A stretch of DNA of 64,000 bases from Linyphia triangularis (lineage: Eukaryota; Arthropoda; Arachnida; Araneae; Linyphiidae), in contig OZ021730.1 of assembly GCA_963978545.1 (NCBI GenBank), forward strand, positions 8,749,796 to 8,813,795, given 5' to 3'. How positions within the stretch are numbered: position 1 is the first letter of the stretch; the number at the start of each line of letters is the position of its first letter. The translations under genes and the position numbers were made by a program. Positions 43,876 to 54,960 of this stretch are shown here, one piece after another. The notes beneath the pieces were generated by a model. It saw only the letters and a program-made list of their open reading frames with translations. It ran no database searches and was not told the origin of the DNA.

Positions 43876-46800
43876 TGGCTTCTTTTGTTTCTTGGAATTG
43901 TCGCGGTTTTAGGTCTAGGAAGGATGATGTGAAAAACATAATTTCACTTTACCATCCAGCATGTTTGGCACTTCCAGAAACTTTCTTGAAGGATCCATAT
44001 ACGTCAAAGATCCGTGGGTATTGTTGCATTAGAAAAGATGTTACCCGTAGTAATACAGTGTCTGGAGGAGTATGTCTTTTTATTGCTCATAATTACCCCA
44101 GCACTGTACTCACACTGCGCACATCTCTACAGGCTGTGGCTGCGAGACTTCATTTACAGTCCCTTCTCACAGTATGTTGCCTATACCTACCGCCACATAC
44201 TATCATCCGCCAAGAGGAGCTGAATGACCTTATTGATCAGCTTCCAGTACCATTTTTACTGCTCGGTGACTTTAATGGACACAGTACTATGTGGGGTAAT
44301 GATAATACGAACCCTCGTGGGAGACAGATCGAAAAGTTGTTATCAGATCACTCTCTCTGTCTCCTGAATAATGAGGAGAAAACCTATTTTCATGAACCCA
44401 CAAGAACATTCCATTCACTTGACTTAGCCATTTGTTCCCCTATACTTTTGCCGTACTTGAATTTTGCTGTTGGGAGTGATCTACATAACAGTGATCACTT
44501 CCCTATTCTCATTTCGCACTTAGGTAGTAGTAGCGTGAACATCCGTCTACCTACATACAAATACCACAGGGCGAATTGGGACAAATTTACTGAGTTGGCT
44601 GTTATAACAGGAACAATGGTGGACAGTCAGGATGTTGATACTGCTGTCCAAAATGTCACTGAAGCAATTTTAAATGCTGCAGACTCCTCTATTCCTAAGA
44701 CATCAACTAGAACACTGCGACACTGTAAACCATACTGGAATGCAGACTGTCAATCTGCATACAAGAAACAAAAGAAGCTATGGGGTATCTTCCGCAGATA
44801 CCCAACTACAGGTAACCTTATCGCCTTTAAAAAGGCTAAGGCATTTGCTCGTAGAGTCAGACGTCAGAGTCAGAAGGATTCTTGGATAAGTTATGTATCT
44901 TCAATTACATCTAAAACATCAAGCAAGCAGTTGTGGAAGAAGGTTAGAGCAGCCAATGGTTTGTATCCGGAATATTCTTGTCCAATACTTCAAACCGGAG
45001 CTGCTGTGTTCTCTTCCCCTGAAGATATTGCTAACCTTATCGGTGAAACTTTTGAAAGAGTGTCCATTCCCGATTCTTATAGTTCTACTTTTCTAGTGAC
45101 TAAGAATCGTGCTGAACGGACTGGAATTAACTTCAAAAGCAATATTGATTACTCCTACAACTGTGACCTTAAGATGTACGAATTCAAGAGTGCTTTATCT
45201 AAAGCACATAACACCAGTCCAGGTCCAGATGGGATCAGTTACCAAATGCTTCGCCATTTAAGTCCGGATTCTCTTTTTAACATCCTTTCTCTGTTTAATA
45301 GAATCTGGAAGGAGAACATCTTTCCTACTTTGTGGCGGGAAGCTACTGTAATCCCCATTCTGAAACCTGGAAAGGATCCCAAGGATCCTCTGAGCTATCG
45401 ACCGATAGCCTTAACGAGCTGTCTTTGTAAGACCTTTGAACGTATTGTAAACGCCCGACTCTCTTACATGTTAGAAAAAGATAAATGTATATCACCTTTC
45501 CAGAGTGGGTTCCGACGAGGACGGTCCACTCTTGATAACATTGTGAAACTAGAAACAGATATCCGCAATGCCTTTGTGCAAAGGAATCATCTAGTTTCAA
45601 ACTTTTTCGACATTGAGAAGGCGTATGATCATACGTGGCGATATGGTATCCTGCAAACTCTATATAATTTTGGTTTTACGGGTAATCTGACCCGTTTTAT
45701 TCAAAAAATTTTATCATTTCGTGTTTTTAGAGTTCGCATTGGAACTTCATTTTCAAATTATTTTAACCAATCTGAGGGAGTTCCTCAAGATGTCACCCTT
45801 CCAAGATGATTTTAAGTGTCACCCTGTTTAATCTTCATATCAGCAACATCCTTCATGTCCTTTCACCCTTTGTTCATGGAACCTTGTATGTTGATGATTT
45901 GCAAATCTCATGCCAAGGATCAAACATGCGCTTAATTGAACGTCAATTACAAACTGCTGTTAACAGACTTGTAGAATGGTGTGAACAAAACGGCCATAAA
46001 CTATCACCATCTAAAAGCAGTTGTGTCCATTTCTGTAGGAAGAGGGGTCTTCACCCTGACCCTGAAATCCACATACGCAACACGCCCATCCCTGTTGTCA
46101 ATCAGATAAGGTATCTGGGAGTCATTTTCGACAACAAAATGAATTTTCTCCCTCATATATTGTCCTTGCGCAAGAAGTGCGATAGGTCGCTTAACATCCT
46201 CAAGCTGCTTTCAAATACTTCTTGGGGAGCGGACCGCACTTCTTTGCTGCGTATTTATAATTCAATTATCCTGTCTCGTATTGACTACGGATGCGTTGCG
46301 TATGGTTCAGCAGGAGCATCTCTTTTGCGGAGATTGGATACCGTCCACCATACTGCTGCCCGTATTTGTTTAGGTGCATTTCGCACCTCACCCATTGAGA
46401 GTCTGTTAACAGAGTGTTGTCAACTCCCACTTGACCTTAGACGTAAAAAGTTAAGTGCTAACTACTACTGTAGAATAAAATCTGATCCTTCTCATCCTTT
46501 ACGGAATTTGAGTCTTGACGCATATCTTGGTAGGCTATATAATGCACGTCCATCTAGCATTCGCCCATTTTCTGAAAGAGCTCAATCTGTTCTGTCGGAT
46601 GCAGCTCTAAGTGACCTAGATATCCACCTGGCTAATTCTCAGACCTTTCCTCCATGGGATGTTCCATCATTTCAGTTTTTAAATCCATTTGCGATGCATT
46701 ATAAAGCAGACACTGCCCCAGAAATTTTACAGAAGATCTTTTGTTTGCACCGATCTCAGTATAGTGACTACCATGCAGTCTATACTGATGGATCCAAAGC

Positions 46801-47569
46801 AGGTGAACGTGTTGGCTGTGGTGTTGTGTCAGACACATCTACAGTCAGTTTCACGCTTCATAAATCCTGCTCGGTTTTTACTTCTGAGATGGTGGCAATT
46901 TTTTGTGCTTTGCTGCATATTTCTTTCTGCTCCCATCGCAAGTTTTGTGTATACAGTGATAGTTTAAGTGCTTTAACAAGTCTGGAGCACTTTAACAACA
47001 TGTGTCATCCAATAGCTCCTGATATATTATCTCTGTTACACAAACTTGAGAGGAAAGATTTTGTTATTTTATTTTGCTGGGTACCTAGTCACGTAGGTAT
47101 CTCAGGAAATGAATTGGCTGACTCTGCTGCTAAATCGGCTTCAATCCCGTTTCAGCAGCCAGTCCCCTACCAAGATATAAAGTCATCTATTCATAAGTTT
47201 ATATCTTCTTTGCGTCAAAAAGCATGGGATTTGCAAACCTGCAACAAACTACATACCATTAAAAGTCATCTTCAAATGTGGCCTGTAAATCCAATGCGTA
47301 GGACTGATGTGAAGTTGACTCGTCTGCGCATTGGTCATACCCGATTTACTCACCGACATTTATTACTGGGAGAAGATCCGCCCATTTGTAATCTGTGTCA
47401 ATGCAGTATGACTGTGCATCATATTTTAATTTCATGTCCCAAGTTTCATCCTCATCGTCTTCAATTTTTTAAAAGCACAACTTTAAATCTACAAGATTTG
47501 GTTGGGGAAAATCCCCATCCAAATCTTTTTGCATTTTTAAGAGCAATCGGATTTTTAAATCATATCTAA
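43875..47569 (+). pseudogene. JB ORF2 (endonuclease-RT-RNase H), broken once in RT
   Basis: Endonuclease: SWNCRGFRSRKDDVKN, LPET (Glu; reads QET elsewhere), LLGDFNGHSTMWGND, NSDHFPIL. RT: ILKPGKDPKDPLSYRPIALT, FFDIEKAYDHTWRY, SEGVPQ. At 45788-45808 a short patch replaces the GGTTGTG of sister copies and ends the frame (PQDVTLPR-stop). The second part runs from 45806: YVDDLQIS (catalytic Asp pair), RNase H VYTDGSKAGERVGCG, FTSEMVAIFCAL, VYSDSLSAL, WVPSHVGISGNELADS, and the terminal CNLCQCSMTVHHILISCP cluster, ending FLNHI. Apart from this lesion the gene is nearly intact. Confidence 0.92.
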
Positions 47570-47716
47570 TGTGTTTGTTCATATCTAGTTTTAAACCTTT
47601 TAAACCACTTCATTTTTTAAAATGAGTTTTAACACATTTTATTCCTTTTATAATATCATATCTTACCTTCATCTATTTATAACTCATCACCCTTCTAGAT
47701 TCTTTTATCGTTTGTT

Positions 47717-47751
47717 TGGCGCAGCATGGCCCTTGTGTTGCCTTTGCGCCA
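47717..47751 (+). promoter_or_regulatory. 3'-terminal LINE hairpin, JB
   Basis: TGGCGCA (47717-47723) pairs with TGCGCCA (47745-47751) around GCATGGCCCTTGTGTTGCCTT-type loop sequence, 24 nt before the end of the element. It is conserved in every LINE 3' end in this window and in the SINE tail. Confidence 0.7.
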
Positions 47752-47775
47752 TAAAACAACAAATAAACAAACAAA

Positions 47776-47788
47776 CCCTTTAATCGAG
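47776..47788. repeat. Target-site duplication of JB, right copy
   Basis: CCCTTTAATCGAG, identical to 42087-42099. Confidence 0.95.
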
Positions 47789-47918
47789 TTGTGTCCTGTG
47801 GTTTCAGAGAAGTCTCCTGAAGGCAGAACACTATAGGGTTTTTGGCCTCTAGCAAATATTTGATGTCAGTGATGTTACGCTTAAAGCTTTTGCAATTCCA
47901 AGACAATAAACAAGCCAT
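47789..47918 (-). pseudogene. JA ORF2 N-terminus
   Basis: ATG at 47918: MACLLSWNCKSFKRNITDIK, then VFCLQETSLKPQDTTRLKG. The SWNC and QET motifs are the first conserved blocks of the endonuclease (Asn and metal-binding Glu). It runs into the JB duplication and continues in frame at 42099. Confidence 0.9.
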
Positions 47919-47933
47919 TATTGTGTTTATGTA

Positions 47934-49316
47934 TTAGGTGCGAAGGTGACTTAAATCCGGCCCAGTTTCAGTAACTGTCACATCTGAGTCACTTGACTTG
48001 TCGGTCAACATGTCATCCTCGGATGACACATATCCTTTGACTATGTCAGATGTTTCTTTAGTATTTTCGCCGACTGAAACTAGACGATTTTTTAGGTAAT
48101 CTACTCTGTTACGTGTTGCTTTAAATTTAATTGAGGGAAGATTCTTTTTAGGTTTATGTACAGTTTTCTTTCTTTTCGATTTTACTTGGATGAAATCATC
48201 CAAGGGCAGTGTTGATGTTGATAAGCTTTTTCCTGTAGTTGTGGCAACAGGTTGTGTAGATTTTGATGAAGTAGGAGATCGGGTGTTTTTTCCTGTTTGT
48301 TGAGTAAAGCTATTGACTGCTGATACCATTCCTGTGGAAGATATGACAGTTTGTGTAGATGTACTTCTCATCTTGATGGTTGGCTTAACTGCAGATGAGA
48401 ATGATACACCTGCCCGTGGTGTTCGAGCATCTACTAATTTCCGAGCTTCAGGATGTGATATATTATTGTTGACTCGTAACGTTTGGATCTCTTTTTCATA
48501 TTTCCATTCAGGGCATGAACGTGAATAGGCTAGGTGGGCTCCCTGGCAATTCACGCACTTTGGATCAGCAGAGCAGTCATCAGAATCGTGTCCATCAATG
48601 CCACAGCGAGCACACGTAGAAACTCTACGCCGACATGCTTGTCTGGAGTGCCCGTATCGTTGGCATTGAAAACATCTCAAGGGGTTTGGGATGTATGGCC
48701 TTACAGGACATCTAAGATAGCCAGCGATTATGTGAGTTGGTAATGTTGGGGTACTAAAAGAAAGAATAAGATGTCTTGTAGGAAGAGTTTCACCATCTTT
48801 GCGAAACGTTATCCGTGAAACAGAAACTACATTTTGGTCACTGAGATTTTCCAAGATTTCATTTTCAGGTACGTACTGCAAATCTGGTTCAGAAATCACT
48901 CCCCGTGAAACATTTAAGGTCTTGTGAGCTGATACACTTACAGCGAGGCTTCCAAAAGATGTTAGTTTCATGATATTATTTGCCTGCTGGGTATTAGCAA
49001 CTTCAACGAGGAGGTCACCTGACCGAAACTTTTTAACTGCTTTAACAGTACCAACCAAAGCTTGTAGTGTTTTCTGAATCAAAAAGGGAGAAACGTTTTG
49101 AAATGTGCCTTCCGTACGGTGAACGACAAAGAAGCGGTTATTCGTATTTTCAACTTGGTCTGCCCAGGAAACAGAGTTTCCTGCAGGGGTAGTATCACTT
49201 TTATTCATGGTTGATTTAATAGAAGTTGGAGAACTTTTGTGAGCATTGGAATTAGCGATAGCGCTTTGAGAACTCTTGCCGTTAGGCAAACTCATATTCT
49301 CAAATGCACTAGCCAT
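47934..49316 (-). CDS. JA ORF1, CCHC nucleic-acid-binding protein
   Basis: 460 codons without interruption. N-terminal Ser/Asn-rich leader (about 45 residues), conserved region (NRFFVVHRTEGTFQNVSPFL, VKKFRSGDLLVEVANTQQ, RHLILSFSTPTLP), then PYIPNPLRCFQCQRYGHSRQ and knuckles CARCGIDGHDSDDC and CVNCQGAHLAYSRSC. The long C-terminus is Thr/Ser-rich, then basic (KRKKTVHKPKKN), then acidic. It is about 80 residues longer than JB ORF1 and diverged from it. Its stop lies 15 nt before the ORF2 start, unlike the overlapping arrangement of JB. The intact frame suggests JA is not very old despite the broken ORF2. Confidence 0.92.
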   Translation of the reverse strand: MASAFENMSLPNGKSSQSAIANSNAHKSSPTSIKSTMNKSDTTPAGNSVSWADQVENTNNRFFVVHRTEGTFQNVSPFLIQKTLQALVGTVKAVKKFRSGDLLVEVANTQQANNIMKLTSFGSLAVSVSAHKTLNVSRGVISEPDLQYVPENEILENLSDQNVVSVSRITFRKDGETLPTRHLILSFSTPTLPTHIIAGYLRCPVRPYIPNPLRCFQCQRYGHSRQACRRRVSTCARCGIDGHDSDDCSADPKCVNCQGAHLAYSRSCPEWKYEKEIQTLRVNNNISHPEARKLVDARTPRAGVSFSSAVKPTIKMRSTSTQTVISSTGMVSAVNSFTQQTGKNTRSPTSSKSTQPVATTTGKSLSTSTLPLDDFIQVKSKRKKTVHKPKKNLPSIKFKATRNRVDYLKNRLVSVGENTKETSDIVKGYVSSEDDMLTDKSSDSDVTVTETGPDLSHLRT

Positions 49317-49912
49317 AACCAGATAAAAGAAACACGGATTCCTTCCAGTCAGATCAGGGCCCCCGCCAGACCCCGTCTTTCCACACTTTTCTTACGTGCC
49401 AAGTGGAACCGCCGGTGTTCTTCGTGCACTGGATAAAGGGGAGACCGCCATAACGTGCACCAGGTACACTGTCCCAGGTAAAACCTAAGAGGATTTCCCA
49501 TTATGGCCCATGTCCCCTTATATCCAGCCAAACGCAACCAAGGGACACAAACCTCTGGAACCGCTTTAGAGCAAGAGCGTTTCTGAGAGCCAATATTTGC
49601 GATTCACGCCGCTCTTCCCGCCTCCTGACCGACCCACATGAGTCAGCTCCCGAGCCCAAACTTTATACCTTACGGCAGAGGCCGAAGAGTGGTACTGTGA
49701 CCCATAGAGCAGGAGGGGAAGGACACAGGATCGGCATTGATGGATCGCAAGCTTTTAAAATAAAAGAGAAATAACGGCCACTGCCAAAAGAAAATCTCCC
49801 ATCAAATTATAATATTACAAGAATGGTGAATTAGTTTAAATGAAACGAAACCGAAATAAAAGAAGCTCAACTTGTTAAAGCTTAAATAAGGTTAGTTCAT
49901 TTTTTTTTTTTT
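49317..49912 (-). promoter_or_regulatory. 5' UTR of JA (main part)
   Basis: GC-rich leader without resemblance to the JB/JC/J3 leader, except for the outermost 107 bp at 55610-55716, which carry the shared CCCCTCAGGGG and TTTACTT/AAGTAAA hairpins. A poly-T run near 49900 marks the edge of the JC insertion. Confidence 0.55.
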
Positions 49913-49926
49913 TAAACAAAGTTGAG
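49913..49926. repeat. Target-site duplication of JC, left copy
   Basis: TAAACAAAGTTGAG, repeated exactly at 55596-55609. Confidence 0.95.
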
Positions 49927-50139
49927 TTGTTGTTGTTGTTGTTGTTTTGAGATTTTATGGCGCAAAGGCAACACAAGGGCCATGCTGCGCCAAAACAAAA
50001 GATAAAAGAAAAACTAGGATGGAAGATGAATTATAAATATGATGAGATGTGACATAATATAATTTAAGAATGTTAAAAACACATTTCTAAAATGATGAAG
50101 AGGTTAATAAAATTTAAAAAATGGATATGTTTAAAACAG

Positions 50140-53100
50140 CTAGATGAGATTTAAAAACCCGATTACTCTTAGAAATGCAAAAAGATTTGGATGGGGGTTT
50201 TCCCCAACCAAATCCTGTAGGTTTAAAACTGTGCTTTTAAAAAATTGAATGCGATGAGAATAAAATTTTGGACATGAAATTAAAATATGGTGCACAGTAA
50301 TATCGCAACGACAAACATCACAAATGGGCGGATCTTCTCCCAGTAACAGATGTCGATGCGTGAATCGGGTGTGACCAATGCGCAGACGGATCAGTTTGAC
50401 ATCTGTCCGACGCATTGGATTTACTGGCCACATATGAAGATGGTTTTTAATGGTATGAAGTTTGTTGCTAGTTTGCAAATCCCATGCCTCTTGACGAAAA
50501 GAAAAAATAAACTTATGAATATGTGATTTTATGTCTTGGTAGGGGACTGGCTGCTGAAACGGGATTGACGCCGATTTAGCAACAGAGTCCGCCAATTCAT
50601 TTCCTGAAATCCCCACGTGACTAGGTACCCAGCAAAACAAAATAACAAAACCTTTCCTCTCAAGTTTGTGTAACAGAGATAATATGTCAGGAGCTATTGG
50701 ATGACATATGTTATTAAAGTGCTCCAGGCTTGTTAAAGCACTTAAGCTATCGCTGTATACACAAAACTTGCGATGGGAGCACAAAGAAATGTGCAGCAGA
50801 GCACAAAAAATTGCAACCATCTCAGAAGTAAAAACCGAGCAGGATTTATGAAGCGTGAAACTGACTGTGGATGTGTCAGACACAACACCACAGCCAACAC
50901 GTTCACCTGCTTTGGATCCATCAGTATAGACTGCATGATAGTCTCTATACTGAAAACGGTGTAAACAAAAGATCTTCTGTAAAATTTCTGGGGCAGTGTC
51001 TGCTTTGTAATGCATCGCAAATGGATTTAAAAACTGAAATGATGGAATATTCCATGGAGGAAAGATCTGAGAATTAGCCAGCTGGATATCTAGGTCACTT
51101 AGAGCTGCATCCGACAGAACAGATTGAGCTCTTTCAGAAAATGGGCGAATGCTAGATGGACGTGCATTATATAGCTTACCAAGATATGCGTCAAGACTCA
51201 AATTCCGTAAAGGATGAGAAGGATCAGATTTTATTCTACAGTAGTAGTTAGCGCTTAACTTTTTACGTCTAAGGTCAAGTGGGAGTTGACAACACTCTGT
51301 TAACAGACTCTCAATGGGTGAGGTGCGAAATGCACCTAAACAAATACGGGCAGCAGTATGGTGGACGGTATCCAATCTGCGCAGAAGAGATGCTCCTGCA
51401 GAACTATACGCAACGCATCCGTAGTCAATACGAGACAGGATAACTGAATTGTATATACGCAGCAAAGAAATGCGGTCCGCTCCCCAAGAAGTATTAGAAT
51501 ACACCTTGAGGATGTTAAGTGACCTATCGCACTTCTTGCGCAAGGACAATATATGAGGGAGAAAATTCATCTTATTGTCGAAAATGACTCCCAGATACCT
51601 TATCTGATTGACAACAGGGATGGGCGTGTTACGTATGTGGATTTCAGGGTCAGGGTGAAGACCCCTCCTCCTACAGAAATGGACACAACTGCTTTTAGAT
51701 GGTGACAGTTTATGGCCGTTTTGTTCACACCATTTTACAAGTCTGTTAACAGCAGTTTGTAATTGACGTTCAATTAATCGCATGTTTGATCCTTGGCATG
51801 AGATTTGCAAATCATCAACATACAAAGTTCCATGAACAAAGGGTGAAAGGACATGAAGGATGTTGCTGATATGAAGATTAAAAAGGGTGACACTTAAAAC
51901 ACAACTTTGAGGAACTCCCTCAGATTGGTTAAAATAATTTGAAAATGAAGCTCCAATACGAACTCTAAAAACACTAGATGATAAAAAAATTTGAATAAAA
52001 AGGGGCAGATTACCCCTAAAACCAAAATTAAATAGAGTTTGCAGGATACCATATCGCCACGTATGATCATACGCCTTCTCAATGTCGAAAAAGATTGAAA
52101 CTAGATGATTCCTTTGCACAAATGCATTGCGGACATCTGTTTCTAGTTTCACAATGTTATCAAGAGTGGACCGTCCTCGTCGGAACCCACTCTGGAAAGG
52201 TGATATACATTTATCTTTTTCTAACATGTAAGAGAGTCGGGCGTTTACAATACGTTCAAAGGTCTTACAGAGGCAGCTCGTTAAGGCTATCGGTCGATAG
52301 CTCAGAGGATCCTTGGGATCCTTTCCAGGTTTCAGAATGGGGATTACAGTAGCTTCCCGCCACAAAGTAGGAAAGATGTTCTCCTTCCAGATTCTATTAA
52401 AGAGAAAAAGGATGTCAAAAAGAGAATCTGGACTTAAATGGCGAAGCATTTGGTAACTGATCCCATCTGGACATGGACTGGTGTTATGTGCTTTAGATAA
52501 AGCACTCTTCAATTCATACATCGTAAGTTCACAGTTGTAGGAATATTCAATATTGCTTTTGAAATTAATTCCAGTCCGTTCAGCGCGATTCTTAGTCACT
52601 AAAAATGTAGGACTATAAGAATCGGAACTGGATACACTTTCAAAAGTTTCACCGATAAGGTTAGCAATATCTTCAGGGGAAGAGAACACAGCAGCTCCGG
52701 TTTGAAGTATCGGGCAAGAATATTCCGGATACAAACCGTTGGCTGCTCTAACCTTCTTCCACAACTGTTTACTTGATGTTTTAGATGTAATCGAAGAGAC
52801 ATAACTTATCCAAGAATCCTTTTGACTCTGACGTCTAACCTTACGAGCAACTGCCTTTGCCTTTTTAAAGGCGATAAGGTTTCCTGTATTTGGGTATCTG
52901 CGGAAGATACCCCATAGCTTCTTTTGTTTCTTGTATGCAGATTGGCAGTCTGCATTCCAATATGGTTTACAGTGTCTCAGTGTTTTAGGTGAAGTCTTGG
53001 GAATAGAGGAGTCAGCAGCATTTAAAATTGCTTCAGTGACATTTTGGACAGCAACATCAACATCCTCACTATTCACCATTGTTCCTGTTATAACAGCCAA

Positions 53101-53820
53101 CTCAGTAAATTTTTCCCAATTTGCCCTATGGTATTTATATATCGGCAAGCGGTTGGTCACGCTACCATTACCAGTATGGGAAATAAGTATAGGGAAGTGA
53201 TCACTGTTATGTAGATCACTCCCAACAGCAAAATTCAAGTATGGCAAAAGTATAGGGGAACAAATGGCTAAATCAAGTGAGTGGAATGTTCTTGTGGGTT
53301 CATGGAAATACGTTTTCTCTTCGTTATTCAGGAGACAGAGACAGTGATCTGATAACAACTTTTCGATCTGTCTCCCACGAGGATTCGTATTATCATTGCC
53401 CCACAGAGTACTGTGACCATTAAAATCACCGAGCAATAAAAATGGCGCTGGAAGCTGGTCTATCAGATCATTCAGCTCCTCTTGGCGGATGATAGTATGT
53501 GGTGGTAGGTATAGGCAACAGACTGTGAGAAGGGACTGCATATGAAGTCTTGCAGCCACAGCCTGTAGAGATGTGCGTAGTGTGAGTACAGTGCTGGGGT
53601 AATTATGAGAAATAAACAGACATACTCCTCCAGACACTGTATTACCACGTGTAGCATCTTTTCTAATGCAACTATACCTACGAATTTTAGATGTGTAAGC
53701 ATCATTCAAGAAAGTTTCTTGAAGTGCCAAACATGCTGGATTGTAAAGGGAAATTATATTTTTCACATCATCCTTCCTAGACCTAAAACCACGACAATTC
53801 CAAGAAACAAAAGCAGCCAT
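50140..53820 (-). CDS. JC ORF2, full-length endonuclease-RT-RNase H (1226 aa)
   Basis: One uninterrupted frame from MAAFVSWNCRGFRSRKD. Endonuclease (about residues 1-225): Asn in SWNC, Glu in LQETF, LLGDFNGHSTLWGND, NSDHFPILISH. RT (about 450-760): ILKPGKDPKDPLSYRPIALT, FRRGRSTLDNIVKLE, FFDIEKAYDHTWRY, and YVDDLQIS with both Asp. RNase H (about 930-1060): AVYTDGSKAGERVGCG, FTSEMVAIFCAL, VYSDSLSAL, WVPSHVGISGNELADS. C-terminal Cys/His cluster CDVCRCDITVHHILISCP. It nicks target DNA and primes reverse transcription there. One suspicious change: the RT block reads GVPQSCVLS where JD has GVPQGCVLS, a normally conserved Gly, so activity is uncertain. Confidence 0.95.
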   Translation of the reverse strand: MAAFVSWNCRGFRSRKDDVKNIISLYNPACLALQETFLNDAYTSKIRRYSCIRKDATRGNTVSGGVCLFISHNYPSTVLTLRTSLQAVAARLHMQSLLTVCCLYLPPHTIIRQEELNDLIDQLPAPFLLLGDFNGHSTLWGNDNTNPRGRQIEKLLSDHCLCLLNNEEKTYFHEPTRTFHSLDLAICSPILLPYLNFAVGSDLHNSDHFPILISHTGNGSVTNRLPIYKYHRANWEKFTELAVITGTMVNSEDVDVAVQNVTEAILNAADSSIPKTSPKTLRHCKPYWNADCQSAYKKQKKLWGIFRRYPNTGNLIAFKKAKAVARKVRRQSQKDSWISYVSSITSKTSSKQLWKKVRAANGLYPEYSCPILQTGAAVFSSPEDIANLIGETFESVSSSDSYSPTFLVTKNRAERTGINFKSNIEYSYNCELTMYELKSALSKAHNTSPCPDGISYQMLRHLSPDSLFDILFLFNRIWKENIFPTLWREATVIPILKPGKDPKDPLSYRPIALTSCLCKTFERIVNARLSYMLEKDKCISPFQSGFRRGRSTLDNIVKLETDVRNAFVQRNHLVSIFFDIEKAYDHTWRYGILQTLFNFGFRGNLPLFIQIFLSSSVFRVRIGASFSNYFNQSEGVPQSCVLSVTLFNLHISNILHVLSPFVHGTLYVDDLQISCQGSNMRLIERQLQTAVNRLVKWCEQNGHKLSPSKSSCVHFCRRRGLHPDPEIHIRNTPIPVVNQIRYLGVIFDNKMNFLPHILSLRKKCDRSLNILKVYSNTSWGADRISLLRIYNSVILSRIDYGCVAYSSAGASLLRRLDTVHHTAARICLGAFRTSPIESLLTECCQLPLDLRRKKLSANYYCRIKSDPSHPLRNLSLDAYLGKLYNARPSSIRPFSERAQSVLSDAALSDLDIQLANSQIFPPWNIPSFQFLNPFAMHYKADTAPEILQKIFCLHRFQYRDYHAVYTDGSKAGERVGCGVVSDTSTVSFTLHKSCSVFTSEMVAIFCALLHISLCSHRKFCVYSDSLSALTSLEHFNNICHPIAPDILSLLHKLERKGFVILFCWVPSHVGISGNELADSVAKSASIPFQQPVPYQDIKSHIHKFIFSFRQEAWDLQTSNKLHTIKNHLHMWPVNPMRRTDVKLIRLRIGHTRFTHRHLLLGEDPPICDVCRCDITVHHILISCPKFYSHRIQFFKSTVLNLQDLVGENPHPNLFAFLRVIGFLNLI

Positions 53821-53896
53821 TAATTATTTTAACTAAAATTTACAAGGGGATCAGGATCTTCACTGATATCTTCATCCTCATCAGATGGATGAAGCT

Positions 53897-54960
53897 TCAC
53901 CACATCCGCATCCTTAAAAGATCGAAGGATGTGAAAGGATTAGAGGGCTTCTCTCGAAAAGGTCCCCCTTTAGCCGATTTAAGTTTCATTGTTTGTAAAG
54001 CCTTTGATTTCGCAAGAGATTTCTTTAAAATGGTTGGTCGTTTTACAACCTCTGTAGATGATCGTTGAGGTATTTGAACAAGAGATGATACTGGAGAGTC
54101 TGTTTGTGTGCTTTTGCAGCTGAATGTTTTTTTCAAAACATCAGCATAAGCAACACCAACGCGTGGAGTCCTCGTTTCAACAAGTCGTTTGGCATCAAAA
54201 TATGACACATTTTGGTTTACTCGCACGGTCTGAATTTCTTTTTCTTTTACCCACTGTGGACATGATCGAGAGTAAGATGGATGTGTGCCATCACAATTGA
54301 CACACTTCTCGGGTGCTTTGCAATTAGCACTATCATGTCCAGTACCTGCACAACGTGCGCATGTTTCCGTTTTCCCACGGCACGCTGTTTGAGAGTGACC
54401 ATATTTCTGGCACTTGAAACAGCGAAGTGGGTTTGGAATATACGGACGAACATTGCAATTCAAATAGCCGGCTTTTACGTGTGATGGTAATGTGGGTAAA
54501 TCAAAAGTTAGGATCAAATGCTTAGTGGGGATGGTATTCCCATCTCGTCGTATTGTTATGCGGTGGACGGCCGAAACGTGTTGATCACGTAGGTGATCTA
54601 GAATTTCGTCCTCCGCTGTATGGTATAGGTCCGACTCGGACACAACACCACGAGATTTGTTAAGCGATCCATGTGCAGTAACGGTCACCGGGAAAGTTCC
54701 AAAATTTTCTATTTTCAATATGCTATTGGCTTGTTGAATATTGCGAACTTCCACTAACAGATCTCCAGACTTCAGTTTTTTGACTGAAGCTGTATCTCCA
54801 ACGAACGACTTTAAAGCTTTCTCAATTAGAAAAGGAGAAACCTTTTCAAAAGAACCCTCCACTCGATGTAAAACAAAATATTTAAATTTCAAATGATTTG
54901 ATGAGCTTTGTCCGTGTTGCTCCCCACTAGGGGGAGAAGAAGAAGAAGATTTAATTTCCA
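53897..54960 (-). pseudogene. JC ORF1, CCHC protein with C-terminal frameshift
   Basis: The start by homology with JB is the Met of MEIKSSSSSPPSG near 54960; an upstream in-frame Met at 55042 lies in the UTR. The conserved region (FVLHRVEGSFEKVSPFLIE), PYIPNPLRCFKCQKYGHSQ and three zinc knuckles (CFKC, CARC, CVNC) are intact. Near 53940 a short frameshift replaces the end found in JB (ILRSFKDTD... to FSLNS) with TSFDLLRMRMW. Loss of about 25 acidic C-terminal residues may or may not matter. The JB-like end is still readable in another frame to 53822, next to the ORF2 start. Confidence 0.88.

Larger units (their letters stand above)
42100..47775 (+). mobile_element. Full-length Jockey-clade LINE JB
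   Basis: Complete from CCCCTCAGGGG at 42100 to an AACAAACAAA tail at 47775, 5676 bp, with perfect 13-bp duplications on both sides. It holds a 630-bp 5' UTR, ORF1 (42733-43875), ORF2 (43875-47569, broken once), a 3' UTR and the 3' hairpin at 47717-47751. Inserted into the endonuclease region of JA, in opposite orientation. Confidence 0.95.

Noticed and set aside
50742..51077. 60-90 codon frames overlapping LINE RNase H on either strand (also at 4759-5094, 46632-46967, 61191-61526)
   Set aside because: They recur in every LINE copy because the DNA is homologous, and they sit in shifted or antisense frames of ORF2. They are shadows.
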